A DNA stretch of 51,701 nucleotides from an uncultured Collinsella sp. (GCA_902462065.1 CABQAK010000011.1:1-51701); one strand, 5' to 3'; shown: positions 10,071 to 18,383, counted from the stretch's first letter. Made by a program: numbers and translations. The notes: generated by a model not told the origin, from the letters alone.

Positions 10071-11669
10071 TTAGTTCTCCTCTGATCCAGAAACATCCGA
10101 ATGGTGCTTGGCCATGAACTGCTGCTTGAAGTCGCCGATGACGCGCAAGAGCTCAGCCTTGGTGTCATCATCGATCTTCTTGGCGCGAACCTTGTCGAGC
10201 AGCGAGCCAAAGCCATTGTCCATGTACTCGATGAGCTCGGCACGGAAAGGCAGCACGTCGGCGATCTCCAGGTCATCCAGGAAGCCCTCGTTGCCAGCGA
10301 ACAGCGTAACGATCTGCTCGCCAACCTCAAACGGCTTGTAACGCGGCTGCTTCAGGAGCTCAGTCATGCGAGCGCCGTGGGTAAGCTGCTTTTGCGTGGC
10401 CTCGTCGAGGTCGGAGCCGAACTGCGTAAAGCCAGCGAGCTCCTGGTACGAAGCGAGGTCCAGACGGAGGTTGCCGGCGACCTGCTTCATAGCCTTGGTC
10501 TGCGCGTCGCCACCGACGCGGGACACGGAAATACCCACGTCGACTGCCGGGCGCTGGCCCTGGAAGAAGAGCTCGGACTGCAGGTAGATCTGACCATCGG
10601 TAATGGAAATGACGTTGGTCGGAATGTAGGCCGAGACGTCGCCGTCCTGGGTCTCGATGATCGGAAGAGCCGTCATGGAGCCATAACCGTTCTTCTTGGA
10701 CATCTTGACTGCACGCTCGAGCAGACGAGAGTGCAGGTAGAAGATGTCGCCAGGATAGGCCTCGCGTCCGGGCGGACGATGCAGCGTCAGCGACATCTGA
10801 CGGTAAGCCACAGCCTGCTTGGACAGGTCGTCGTAGATGACGAGCACGTGACCGCCGGGGTTGGTCTCGCTGGCAGGCTTGCCGTCCTCACCGTTGTACA
10901 TGAAGAACTCGCCGATAGCGGCACCGGCCATAGGCGCGATGTACTGCATAGGGGCGGAATCGGCAGCGGTGGCCGAAACGATGATGGTGTAGTCGAGCGC
11001 ACCGTGCTGAGCGAGGGTCTCGCGGATGTTGGCAACCGTGGAGGCCTTCTGGCCGATGGCGACATAGATGCAGACCATGCCCTTGCCGCGCTGGTTGAGG
11101 ATAGCGTCGATGGCGATGGCGGTCTTACCGGTCTTACGGTCGCCGATGATGAGCTCACGCTGACCGCGGCCAATAGGCACCATGGAGTCGATAGCGAGCA
11201 GACCGGTCTGAACCGGCTCACACACCGGGGTACGGTCGATGACGCCGGGGGCCTTGAACTCGATGGGGCGACGGTGCGTGGCGACGATATCGCCCAGGCC
11301 GTCGATGGGCTGGCCGAGCGGATTGACGACGCGGCCGAGCATGGCGCGGCTCACAGGGATATCCATAATGCGGCCAGTGGTGCGGCACTCGTCGCCTTCC
11401 TTGATGGAGTCGACGGCACCAAACAGAACGGCGCCGACCTCGTCACGGTCAAGGTTCTGGGCAAGGCCGAAGACGGTCTCACCGGTATCGGAGCTCTTGA
11501 ACTCCAGAAGCTCGCCTGCCATGGCGCTCTTAAGGCCGGAGACGCGCGCGATGCCGTCGCCTACCTCGTCGACCGTTGAAACCTCATGCGTATCGACCGT
11601 CGCGGAGAGGCTCGTGAGCTGCTCCTGCAGTTTCTTGGCGATATCCTGGGCATTGAGGGTTTCGGACAT
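10071..11669 (-). CDS. atpA: ATP synthase F1 subunit alpha
   Basis: 532-aa non-catalytic nucleotide-binding subunit. P-loop GDRKTGKT, the DDLSKQAVAYRQ segment and the signature-like PPGREAYPGDIFYLHSRLLE region are present. The C-terminal end has a short extension rich in Lys, Asp and Ser beyond the usual ~505 residues. The ATG overlaps the atpH stop by one base (TAATG), a sign of coupled translation. Confidence 0.98.
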   Translation of the reverse strand: MSETLNAQDIAKKLQEQLTSLSATVDTHEVSTVDEVGDGIARVSGLKSAMAGELLEFKSSDTGETVFGLAQNLDRDEVGAVLFGAVDSIKEGDECRTTGRIMDIPVSRAMLGRVVNPLGQPIDGLGDIVATHRRPIEFKAPGVIDRTPVCEPVQTGLLAIDSMVPIGRGQRELIIGDRKTGKTAIAIDAILNQRGKGMVCIYVAIGQKASTVANIRETLAQHGALDYTIIVSATAADSAPMQYIAPMAGAAIGEFFMYNGEDGKPASETNPGGHVLVIYDDLSKQAVAYRQMSLTLHRPPGREAYPGDIFYLHSRLLERAVKMSKKNGYGSMTALPIIETQDGDVSAYIPTNVISITDGQIYLQSELFFQGQRPAVDVGISVSRVGGDAQTKAMKQVAGNLRLDLASYQELAGFTQFGSDLDEATQKQLTHGARMTELLKQPRYKPFEVGEQIVTLFAGNEGFLDDLEIADVLPFRAELIEYMDNGFGSLLDKVRAKKIDDDTKAELLRVIGDFKQQFMAKHHSDVSGSEEN

Positions 11670-12145
11670 TAGGCTTCACCTCCGTACGAATTAGCAGAGT
11701 TTGCGAGGGTCTCCTGCGCGATGCGCAGCTGCGTCTTGACGGAAATGTCACGACGCTCGCCGCGGGCCTCGAGCACTAGGCCGCCCACGATAGACGGGTC
11801 GACCTGCTCGATAAGGAATACCTTGCGGCCGAAGTCCTGCTCGCATTTCTTAGTGATGGTTTGACGCAGCTCGTCGTCGAGCGGGATCGCCGTGGTGACG
11901 GTCACGCCCACTACATCCTCGTCTTCCTCGGCAACATACTTAAAGGCAGCTGCCACCTTGGGAAGAAGGTCGAGCTGGTCGCGCTTGGACATGGTGTCGA
12001 GCACGGCGATGATCTCGGGGCTGGCAGAAGCCAGGCGCTCGATCATCTCGAGGTCCTCGAACACATGGTTCTCGGCCTTAGCGGCTTCCAGAAGGGAGCG
12101 CGCGTAGGTCTCGAGCACCTTGTCCTGATAGCGGCTAGTCGGCAT
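11669..12145 (-). CDS. atpH: ATP synthase F1 subunit delta
   Basis: 158-aa stator subunit joining the b dimer to the top of F1. The N-terminal YARSLLEAAK helix and the C-terminal DPSIVGGLVLEARGERRDIS segment are the conserved parts. It is about 20 residues shorter than the usual ~178. Its start overlaps the atpF end by 11 bases. Confidence 0.93.
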   Translation of the reverse strand: MPTSRYQDKVLETYARSLLEAAKAENHVFEDLEMIERLASASPEIIAVLDTMSKRDQLDLLPKVAAAFKYVAEEDEDVVGVTVTTAIPLDDELRQTITKKCEQDFGRKVFLIEQVDPSIVGGLVLEARGERRDISVKTQLRIAQETLANSANSYGGEA

Positions 12146-12737
12146 TCAGGCTACCTGCTTCCTGGATGTAGCGCTCGATGAGCTTCTTCTGCTCGGCATC
12201 GTCCTCGAGTGCCTCGCCCACGATCTTGGTGGCGACGGCAACGGACAGGTCGGCGATGGAGCTCGCGGCACCGGCGTAGATGGACTTGCGCTCGTCCTCG
12301 ACGGTCGTATGAGCCTTGGCGATGATCTCCTCGGCCTCCTTGTGAGCAGCCTCGATAATGCGGGCGCGCTCGGACTCGGCGTCCTTACGGGCCTCGAGAA
12401 CAATGTCGGCAGCCTGACGACGGGCGTCGGTGACGATCGAGTCGGACTCAGCGCGCTTGGCGATAGCCTCCCGCTTGGTCTTCTCGGCCTCGTCGAGGCT
12501 CTCCTCGATCTTCTTGCCGCGCTCCTCCATGGTTTTCATGATGCCCGGCAGGGCGACCTTGGCCAGCACGATCCAGATAATCAGGAAGGCGATAAGCGCC
12601 GGGATGAACTCCGCCATCTTAGGGATGAGGATGTCCGCACCGGCAGCGCCGTCCTCAGCGAACGCGGAAACCGGCATGAGCAGCGCGGCCGCGGACGCGG
12701 AGAGTGCGATCGCGCTCTTCTGGGATGAAAGATTCAT
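12135..12737 (-). CDS. atpF: ATP synthase F0 subunit b
   Basis: 200-aa stator subunit: a membrane helix (about 44-62, PALIAFLIIWIVLAKVALPG) followed by a long charged coiled coil. Before the helix there is an N-terminal stretch (about 1-28) with the look of a cleavable signal peptide: basic start, hydrophobic Ala-rich core and an AFA-ED junction. This extension is absent from E. coli AtpF. It starts 15 nt after the atpE stop. Confidence 0.95.
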   Translation of the reverse strand: MNLSSQKSAIALSASAAALLMPVSAFAEDGAAGADILIPKMAEFIPALIAFLIIWIVLAKVALPGIMKTMEERGKKIEESLDEAEKTKREAIAKRAESDSIVTDARRQAADIVLEARKDAESERARIIEAAHKEAEEIIAKAHTTVEDERKSIYAGAASSIADLSVAVATKIVGEALEDDAEQKKLIERYIQEAGSLNAD

Positions 12738-12752
12738 ACTTGACGCTCCGTG

Positions 12753-12947
12753 CTATTTAACGATCAGCGCGACAACGAAGCCGATCAGAGCCAGAGCCTC
12801 GCCGAAGGCGGAGCCCATGATGAAGACGGTGAACACGCGGCCCTGGACCTCAGGCTGACGGGCCATAGCACCCGTAGCACCCAGAGCAGACAGGCCGATA
12901 GCAAGACCAGCGCCGATAACACCGAGACCGTAACCGATAACTCCCAC
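12753..12947 (-). CDS. atpE: ATP synthase F0 subunit c (short)
   Basis: 64-aa hairpin membrane protein forming the rotor ring. The Gly-rich first helix, the polar loop ARQP (29-32) and the ion-carrying Glu50 (FGEALALIG) are in place, 20 residues after the loop Arg as in E. coli (Arg41 to Asp61). The start is GTG at 12945-12947 with AAAGGAGGAATC directly before it; upstream an in-frame TAA leaves no earlier start codon. The first helix is therefore about 11 residues shorter than in E. coli. Ala follows the Glu and no Gln is seen at the helix-1 sodium position, which suggests proton rather than sodium coupling (inference). Confidence 0.95.
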   Translation of the reverse strand: MGVIGYGLGVIGAGLAIGLSALGATGAMARQPEVQGRVFTVFIMGSAFGEALALIGFVVALIVK

Positions 12948-13071
12948 GATTCCTCCTTTGTCGTGCGTGTCTTATTTCACGCAGGATAACCTTTTTATAA
13001 CTGCCGGGCTCCATGGGTACGGGCACCGGCGGTTTAACGAATTACCTTACCTTTAAGGCGCGAACGGAAGA
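12948..13071 (-). promoter_or_regulatory. atpB-atpE spacer with two hairpins
   Basis: This 124-nt gap is the longest in an otherwise tight operon. On the minus strand it holds GCCGG...CCGGC over an 18-nt loop, then GCGTG-AAATAAGA-CACGC immediately before the strong AAAGGAGG of atpE. Such structure could raise atpE translation or mRNA stability to meet the high c-subunit stoichiometry (inference). No internal promoter is evident. Confidence 0.45.
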
Positions 13072-13875
13072 CTACTCCTCCTCCGCGACCTCCTCTGCCT
13101 CGGAGACATACACGGCGGTAAGGACCGTGAAGACGTAAGCCTGGATGGCGCCGACCACAAGCTCGATCGCATAGATCAGGATGAGGATGGCAAGCCAGGC
13201 CAGCGAAGGCAGGGCGCCGACGGCGTGGGCCGCGGAAACCTGCTGAAGCAGCGGCTGCATGAACATGCTCGCCATGATGGCGAACGAGCCCATGACCACG
13301 TGTCCTGCAAACATGTTGCAGAACAGACGGACGGCGAGCGTGATGAGGCGCAGGAAGGTCGAGAAGAGCTCGACGACCCACACGAGCACGTTCATCGGGA
13401 AGCTCACGCCCTGCGGGGCGAGGCTCTTGATGTAGCCGATCACGCCGTGAGCCTTGCATCCGTAGTAGATGAAGTACACGAAGGCGAAGATGGCGAGCGC
13501 GGCGGTGGAGCCGATTGCGCCGGTGCCGGGCTTCATTCCCGGGATCAGGCCGATCATGTTGTTGATCAGAATGAACAGGAAAAGCGAGCACAGGAACGGG
13601 AAGTGCTTCTTCCAGTTCTCACCCACGACGCCCTTGCCGATATCGTTCTCGACGTACTCGATGATGTACTCGAAACCGTTGACGAAGAAGCCCTTGGGAA
13701 CCAGGGTCTGCTTCTTCTTGAACACGGCCAGGACGATCAGGAGCACGATCGTGGAGACGATCAGCCAAAACGAGTACTGCGTGACGCCGCAGCTCAGATC
13801 GCCCACGACAGGGGTGGAGCTGAACTCGCTGACCAGATGATTAATCTCATCAGGCAGCTTTTCAAAAATTTCCAC
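13072..13875 (-). CDS. atpB: ATP synthase F0 subunit a
   Basis: 267-aa membrane protein that forms the ion half-channels. The essential arginine is Arg183 in LAVRLFCNMFAGH, and the last conserved helix (YAIELVVGAIQAYVFTVLT) is clear. The tail is acidic (EAEEVAEEE). It starts 3 nt after the stop of the AtpI-like gene and is followed by a 124-nt spacer before atpE. Confidence 0.96.
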   Translation of the reverse strand: MEIFEKLPDEINHLVSEFSSTPVVGDLSCGVTQYSFWLIVSTIVLLIVLAVFKKKQTLVPKGFFVNGFEYIIEYVENDIGKGVVGENWKKHFPFLCSLFLFILINNMIGLIPGMKPGTGAIGSTAALAIFAFVYFIYYGCKAHGVIGYIKSLAPQGVSFPMNVLVWVVELFSTFLRLITLAVRLFCNMFAGHVVMGSFAIMASMFMQPLLQQVSAAHAVGALPSLAWLAILILIYAIELVVGAIQAYVFTVLTAVYVSEAEEVAEEE

Positions 13876-13878
13876 GAC

Positions 13879-14190
13879 TTACCTTTCGACCTCATGAGGA
13901 TCTCGCAGCGCCTTGGCGACGCGAACCGTGCAGGCGGCCATAAAGGCCACGAAGCCGATCGCCTCGCCCAGGAGGAACATGCGAAATGCCTCTCCGAACA
14001 ACACAAACACAACCAAGGTAAAGACGAGCAGGGCGATTGCCGAGACCGCCAGACTCACCATACCCTTGAGCATGTCCGCATTCTGTTTATCGTCAAGAAC
14101 CGGCTTGAGCGTAAAGACAAAGGGAAGGAAGGCAATTGCGCCCGCGATGGCGCCTGCAACGATAGCGAGCAGATCGGCTATCTGAAACAC
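13879..14190 (-). CDS. AtpI-like small membrane protein
   Basis: 103-aa protein at the head of the atp operon with three to four predicted membrane segments (AIVAGAIAGAIAFLPFVF; SLAVSAIALLVFTLVVFVLF; AIGFVAFMAACTV). Position and size match AtpI-type proteins, thought to help c-ring assembly or ion supply, but the sequence is not strongly diagnostic. The open frame reaches a TTG at 14265, which lies upstream of the expected transcript start of the promoter at 14252-14279; a GTG at 14188-14190 preceded by GAGGA at 5 nt is the better start, and GTG at 14202 is an alternative. Confidence 0.7.
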   Translation of the reverse strand: MFQIADLLAIVAGAIAGAIAFLPFVFTLKPVLDDKQNADMLKGMVSLAVSAIALLVFTLVVFVLFGEAFRMFLLGEAIGFVAFMAACTVRVAKALRDPHEVER

Positions 14191-14251
14191 TGGCGTCCTC
14201 ACTTTCCTTTTTAACGCTTCACAGAACAGTTCCCGCCAAACATTGGTGACT

Positions 14252-14279
14252 ATTGTACGAGCCAATCGCTAAAGTACAA
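14252..14279 (-). promoter_or_regulatory. Promoter of the atp operon
   Basis: On the minus strand: -35 TTGTAC (14274-14279), 16-bp spacer, -10 TACAAT (14252-14257). Expected transcript start near 14245, about 55 nt before the chosen start of the AtpI-like gene. It is the best sigma70-type match for the operon. Confidence 0.75.
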
Positions 14280-14394
14280 CCGAAAAAGCATCGGTTAATA
14301 CGCACCTGTTCGTTTTCTTAAGACCTTCTTTATGCCGCAGGTACGGTAATACGTTTTTCTCGAACCCTGCAGGGCAAAACGTCCGTTAACAGGA

Positions 14395-14429
14395 GTGCGC
14401 GCGGTCGCCTTTTGTTCGTCCGCGCGCAC
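14395..14429 (-). terminator. Hairpin downstream of upp
   Basis: GTGCGCGCGG (14395-14404) pairs perfectly with CCGCGCGCAC (14420-14429) across a 15-nt loop. It lies about 40 nt past the upp stop. There is no T-run, so it may be a processing or stability hairpin rather than a true intrinsic terminator. Confidence 0.5.
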
Positions 14430-14471
14430 CGTTTCTTCGTATTTGCAGCCGCGGCCGTCTTAGCCCAGCGA

Positions 14472-15119
14472 CTAGAGCGTGCCGTAGATGCGGTCGCCGG
14501 CGTCGCCGAGGCCGGGAACGATGTAGGCAGCCTCGTTGAGATGGTCGTCGATGGCGCAGGTATAGATATGCACATCAGGGTCCTTCTCAGTCAGCGACTT
14601 GAGGCCCTCGGGGGCCGCGACGATGCACAGCATGCGGATGTCCTTGACACCGCGCTCGCGCAGGTAGCTAATGGCCATCTCGGCCGAACCGCCCGTGGCG
14701 AGCATGGGGTCGACGACCAGGCAGATGCGCTGGTCGATATCCTTGGGCATCTTGCAGTAATACTCGTGCGGCTCGTGGGTGACCTCGTCGCGCTCCATGC
14801 CGATGTGGCCCACACGAGCGGAGGGCACCAGGTCGAGGATGCCGTCGACCATGCCAAGGCCCGCACGCAGGATGGGCACGATGGCGAGTTTCTTGCCGGC
14901 AAGCTGTTTGAACGTGGCGGTAGTGATGGGGGTCTCGACCTCGACGTCTTCCATAGGCAGGTCGCGCATGGCCTCGTAGCCGTCAAAAAGCGCGAGTTCG
15001 CGCACGAGCTGACGGAACTGGTTGGTGCCGGTGTTTTTGTCGCGCAGGATCGACAGCTTGTGCTGGACGAGCGGATGATCGACAAGCGTCACACGGGACG
15101 CATCGTAGGTGACGGTCAT
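14472..15119 (-). CDS. upp: Uracil phosphoribosyltransferase
   Basis: 215-aa cytoplasmic salvage enzyme making UMP from uracil and PRPP. The PRPP-binding loop VVDPMLATGGSA and the uracil-binding C-terminus (VPGLGDAGDRIYGT) are characteristic. The ATG at 15119 has AAAGGGG about 10 nt upstream; the frame extends further back but without a ribosome site. It stands alone between the atp operon and glpK, all on the minus strand. Confidence 0.97.
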   Translation of the reverse strand: MTVTYDASRVTLVDHPLVQHKLSILRDKNTGTNQFRQLVRELALFDGYEAMRDLPMEDVEVETPITTATFKQLAGKKLAIVPILRAGLGMVDGILDLVPSARVGHIGMERDEVTHEPHEYYCKMPKDIDQRICLVVDPMLATGGSAEMAISYLRERGVKDIRMLCIVAAPEGLKSLTEKDPDVHIYTCAIDDHLNEAAYIVPGLGDAGDRIYGTL

Positions 15120-15242
15120 GGGTTGATTGCCCCTTTCGTTGCAGCCGCAAAACGGCCTTGCTGACAAGGCGCGCAGCAATGTTGCCGCCGCACGCCATGC
15201 ATAAGTTTAGCGGTTTGTTGTATCGGGCCGCCCATCGCAGCC

Positions 15243-16784
15243 CTACTGTGCGGTACTGAGCGAGCGCTTGACTGCATCACGCCAGCCCGCAAGGTTTTGC
15301 TCGCGACGCTCGGCGGACATATGGGGAAGGAAGGTCCTAACGATCTGGGCATTTTGCTCCAGCTCTTCAAGGTCTTCCCAATAGCCGACGGCAAGACCCG
15401 CCAAGTACGCGGCACCGATTGCCGTGGTCTCCACCGTCTCGCATTGCAGCACGGGGATATCCAGCAGGTCGGCCTGGAATTGCATGATGAACTCGTTGCG
15501 TGAGGCGCCGCCATCGACGGACAGGCGCTCAATCGAAAGTCCCACGTCCTGCTCCATGGCGCGCAGCACGTCATAACTCTGGTAGGCCATGGACTCGCAG
15601 GCCGCACGCACAATGGTCGCGCGACTCGAGGCACCGGTCAGGCCGCACACGATACCGCGGGCATGCGGATCCCACCAGGGAGCGCCCAGGCCAGCGAAGG
15701 CGGGGACGAAGTAGCAGCCCTCGTTGTCGTTGATCGAAGCGGCGAGTTGCGCGGACTCGCTCACACTCGAGATGAGGCCCATGTTGTTGCGCAGCCAGTT
15801 CATGGTTGAGCCGGCGGCAAAGATAGAACCCTCGAGCGCATAGCTGATCTTGCCGTCCGCGGCAATACCGATCGTGGAGACCAGACCGTTCTTGGATTCG
15901 ACGACCTCGTCGCCGGTGTTCATGAGCATAAAGCAACCCGTGCCATAGGTGTTTTTGGTCTGGCCGGGATGGAAGCAGCAGTGGCCGAACAGCGACGCCT
16001 GCTGATCGCCCGCCACGCCCATGATGGGCGGCATGTTGGTCATGATGTCGCTCGCGACGCGGCCGTAGTCGCCCGAGCTCCAACGAACCTCGGGCATCAT
16101 GGAACGCGGAACGTCAAAGAGCGCCAGCAGGTCGTCGTCCCAATCGAGCGTATGGATATTAAAGAGCGCCGTGCGGCTGGCATTGGTGTAGTCGGTAGCA
16201 AAGACCTGACTGCCGGTGAGGTTGTAGATGAGCCAGGTGTCGATGGTGCCAAACATGAGGTCGCCCGCCGCCGCGCTCTCACGCGCACCGTCGACGTTGT
16301 CGAGAATCCACTGCACCTTGGAAGCCGAGAAATACGGATCGAGCGTGAGTCCCGTGCGGGAGCGCACCAGCTCTTCTGCGCCCCGCTCGACCAGCTCGTC
16401 GATCAGAGGTGCGGTGCGACGGCATTGCCACACGATGGCGTTATAGATGGGTTGGCCGCTTATGCGGTCCCACACCACCGTGGTCTCGCGCTGGTTGGAG
16501 ATACCGATGGCGGCGATGCGGTCAGAATGGATGCCGCTCTTAAACTGGACCTCCATCATCACGCCGATCTGGCTGGCAAGCACCTCCATGGGGTCTTGCT
16601 CTATCCAACCGGGACGCGGGAAGCTGGTTTTGACGCTACGACGTGCCTGCGCGACGATGCATCCGTACTCGTCGACGATGGTCGCAAGTACCGAAGTGGT
16701 GCCGCAGTCGAGCGCCATGATGTAGGAACCGCCAAAGTTAAACGAGGCATCTTCCATGCCCAGGCTGCCCAGATTCAACGACAT
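15243..16784 (-). CDS. glpK: Glycerol kinase
   Basis: 513-aa FGGY-family kinase making sn-glycerol 3-phosphate. All glycerol contacts known from the E. coli enzyme can be matched: Arg99-Glu100 (NQRETT), Trp119 (IVWQCRRT), Tyr151 (DPYFSASK) and the Asp of GVAGDQQASLFG. The N-terminal phosphate loop is unusual: ALDCGTTSVL instead of ALDQGTTS followed by Ser/Thr-Arg. About 18 residues precede the normal family start; an internal ATG at codon 10 could be the true start. It begins 13 nt after the tsaC stop, so the two are probably cotranscribed. No glpF or glycerol-phosphate dehydrogenase gene is adjacent. Confidence 0.93.
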   Translation of the reverse strand: MSLNLGSLGMEDASFNFGGSYIMALDCGTTSVLATIVDEYGCIVAQARRSVKTSFPRPGWIEQDPMEVLASQIGVMMEVQFKSGIHSDRIAAIGISNQRETTVVWDRISGQPIYNAIVWQCRRTAPLIDELVERGAEELVRSRTGLTLDPYFSASKVQWILDNVDGARESAAAGDLMFGTIDTWLIYNLTGSQVFATDYTNASRTALFNIHTLDWDDDLLALFDVPRSMMPEVRWSSGDYGRVASDIMTNMPPIMGVAGDQQASLFGHCCFHPGQTKNTYGTGCFMLMNTGDEVVESKNGLVSTIGIAADGKISYALEGSIFAAGSTMNWLRNNMGLISSVSESAQLAASINDNEGCYFVPAFAGLGAPWWDPHARGIVCGLTGASSRATIVRAACESMAYQSYDVLRAMEQDVGLSIERLSVDGGASRNEFIMQFQADLLDIPVLQCETVETTAIGAAYLAGLAVGYWEDLEELEQNAQIVRTFLPHMSAERREQNLAGWRDAVKRSLSTAQ

Positions 16785-16797
16785 CGCTTACACCTTT

Positions 16798-17541
16798 CTA
16801 TTGCATCGGGTCGGACAGGACCCGTTCGATCTCTGATGCGGGAAGTGCGCCTTGGCGCAGGATCTGGAGCCCGCCGTGCTGGAACGATACGATGGTCGAG
16901 GCGTCGCGACACGGGGTCTCACCGGCGTCGACGGCAACATCGACCCCCTCCAGGATGCGACCCTCGACGGCGGCAAAGCTTGCCGGCGAAGGCGCGCCGT
17001 GCGTGTTGGCGCTCGTGCAGGCAAGGGGACTGCCGCAGGCGCGGATGAGCGCTTGGACCACGGGAGAGGCCGAAGCGCGCAGGGCCACGGTGTCGTCGGC
17101 AGCGCGCATAAAGGTCGGCACGCAGGGGGCCGCCTTGACCACGATAGTCAGGGCGCCCGGCCAGCATCGTCGCGCAAGTACGCGGGCATCTTCCGGGATA
17201 TCCACGCCATAGCGGTCGAGCGCCTCGACACCATCGACCAGCCAAGCGACGGTTTGCGTGAGTTCACGTTGCTTGAGAGTGAAGATACGGCGGTAGCCGG
17301 TACCGAGCGCAGGGACCGCGGCGCCATTGACGGCAGCCTGCGGATCGCGCGGCCACGATGGGAATTCGCCTGTATCTTGGGGCACGGCGTCCGAGAAGGC
17401 GTTGACCGCCACGGCGACACCGTAAACCGTCTCGGTCGGGATCAGCGCCAGGCCGCCGCGGCCGAGCACCTCGGCCGCGCGCTCGACGGCAAGCCGATGC
17501 GGCTCGCGCGTTCCCTCATATACCCGATAGACCGTCTGCAT
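16798..17541 (-). CDS. tsaC: L-threonylcarbamoyladenylate synthase
   Basis: 247-aa YrdC/Sua5-fold enzyme for the first step of the tRNA t6A37 modification. The start of the fold (LALIPTETVYGVAV), the KxR-type segment (LKQREL) and the nucleotide-binding CTSANTHGAPSP are present. An insertion of about 30 residues (about 52-85, Pro/Ala/Gly-rich) separates VYGVAVAVNAFSD from the KxR helix; in common homologues these are nearly contiguous. The C-terminal Sua5 domain is absent, so this is the short YrdC/TsaC type. It lies 13 nt upstream of glpK. Confidence 0.85.
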   Translation of the reverse strand: MQTVYRVYEGTREPHRLAVERAAEVLGRGGLALIPTETVYGVAVAVNAFSDAVPQDTGEFPSWPRDPQAAVNGAAVPALGTGYRRIFTLKQRELTQTVAWLVDGVEALDRYGVDIPEDARVLARRCWPGALTIVVKAAPCVPTFMRAADDTVALRASASPVVQALIRACGSPLACTSANTHGAPSPASFAAVEGRILEGVDVAVDAGETPCRDASTIVSFQHGGLQILRQGALPASEIERVLSDPMQ

Positions 17542-17689
17542 GTGTATGCCAGCCCCTTACGCTCTGGTGCAAGTTTGTTTACTGTGGGGCATTCTCGCAC
17601 GAAACGTTCAACCTATTTGCCCAGAGCGCATGTTGGTTTGGTGAGCGGCTCTAGTAGTCGGTGAAAGTGAGGGGGTTAATTGAAGATTT

Positions 17690-17992
17690 TTAGCGCGCAA
17701 GCGTAACGGTACGATCGGGAAACTCGATGCTTGCAACCAGTTTTCCGCCGAGGCTCTCTGCGTACCTGCTCAGCGTGTCGAGCCTCATCGAACCCAACTC
17801 CCCACGCTCGAGCTCGGATACACGTTTTTGAGAAACGCCCATCGACTGGGCGACCGACGCCTGTGTTAGATCTTTTAACCTGCGAATCTGAGCAAGCTTA
17901 TAGGCTTCGATACGATCGCGAGTCCTCTCCTGCTCGGCGGTAATGGAGTCGCGTGTTATCCCGCGAGATTCCATATACTCATGCAGTTCCAT
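17690..17992 (-). CDS. Helix-turn-helix antitoxin (HigA/XRE type)
   Basis: 100-aa protein with an XRE-type helix-turn-helix (about 40-85: LTQASVAQSMGVSQKRVSEL, then ERGELGSMRLDTLSRYAESLGG). The arrangement, toxin first and antitoxin second with a 14-bp overlap, is the HigBA order. AAGGAGG lies 10 nt before its ATG. The antitoxin frame is intact although the toxin frame is broken. It probably binds the inverted repeat in the operon promoter. Confidence 0.85.
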   Translation of the reverse strand: MELHEYMESRGITRDSITAEQERTRDRIEAYKLAQIRRLKDLTQASVAQSMGVSQKRVSELERGELGSMRLDTLSRYAESLGGKLVASIEFPDRTVTLAR

Positions 17993-18374
17993 CTCGATCG
18001 AGCCTCCTTACGTGGCGACGGTATATTTGCTCGGCCCTTGGAATGTTGATCGCATACCAACCGTTCCATTTTGCCCTTGACGATCCCGCTCGCGACTTAT
18101 CACCCGCCAATAGCAATACCGCCTGGCGCTTGGGGTCAAAGGCGAAGAGGATGCGAATCACCTGCCCACCACACGACGTCACTCTCAGCTCCTTTAAATG
18201 ATGAAGCTTCGAGCCCTTTACGCGGTCAACCAGCGGACGACCAAGGCTGGGACCTTCCTTCTCGAGCACTAAAAGGTCTGCATAAATCTGCTTCAGCGTA
18301 GCTTCATCCTACTCATCAAGCCAAGGTTCAATGTAATCAAGCACGATACGGTACCGATGCAGCTGATTTGACAT
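17979..18374 (-). pseudogene. HigB/RelE-type toxin with in-frame stop
   Basis: Reading from the ATG at 18372-18374 (AAGGAG upstream) gives MSNQLHRYRIVLDYIEPWLDE and then TAG at 18309-18311 (codon 22). The same frame continues without a shift: DEATLKQIYADLLVLEKEGP, then GSKLHHLKELRV, RILFAFDP, LLLAGDK and KWNGWY, the usual order in phage-derived Gp49-like/HigB toxins. Total 131 codons, normal for the family. The internal GTG at codon 36 lacks a ribosome site and would drop the N-terminal helix. A single base change appears to have inactivated the toxin; read-through, a population variant or a base error remain possible. Confidence 0.8.
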
Positions 18375-18383
18375 ACCTTTCTC

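Noticed and set aside
10101..11579. Long plus-strand frame opposite atpA
   Set aside because: AtpA is unmistakable on the minus strand; the opposite frame has no recognisable motifs. The same holds for frames opposite atpD, murA, the ABC exporter genes and tex.
13034..13591. Overlapping minus-strand frame within atpB
   Set aside because: Arg/His/Pro-rich shadow of atpB in another frame without membrane helices.
14191..14265. Longer start (TTG) for the AtpI-like gene
   Set aside because: It lies upstream of the probable transcript start of the promoter at 14252-14279.
17550..17640. GCTCTGG / CCAGAGC pair upstream of tsaC
   Set aside because: The 7-bp arms are about 60 bp apart and probably chance in GC-rich DNA.
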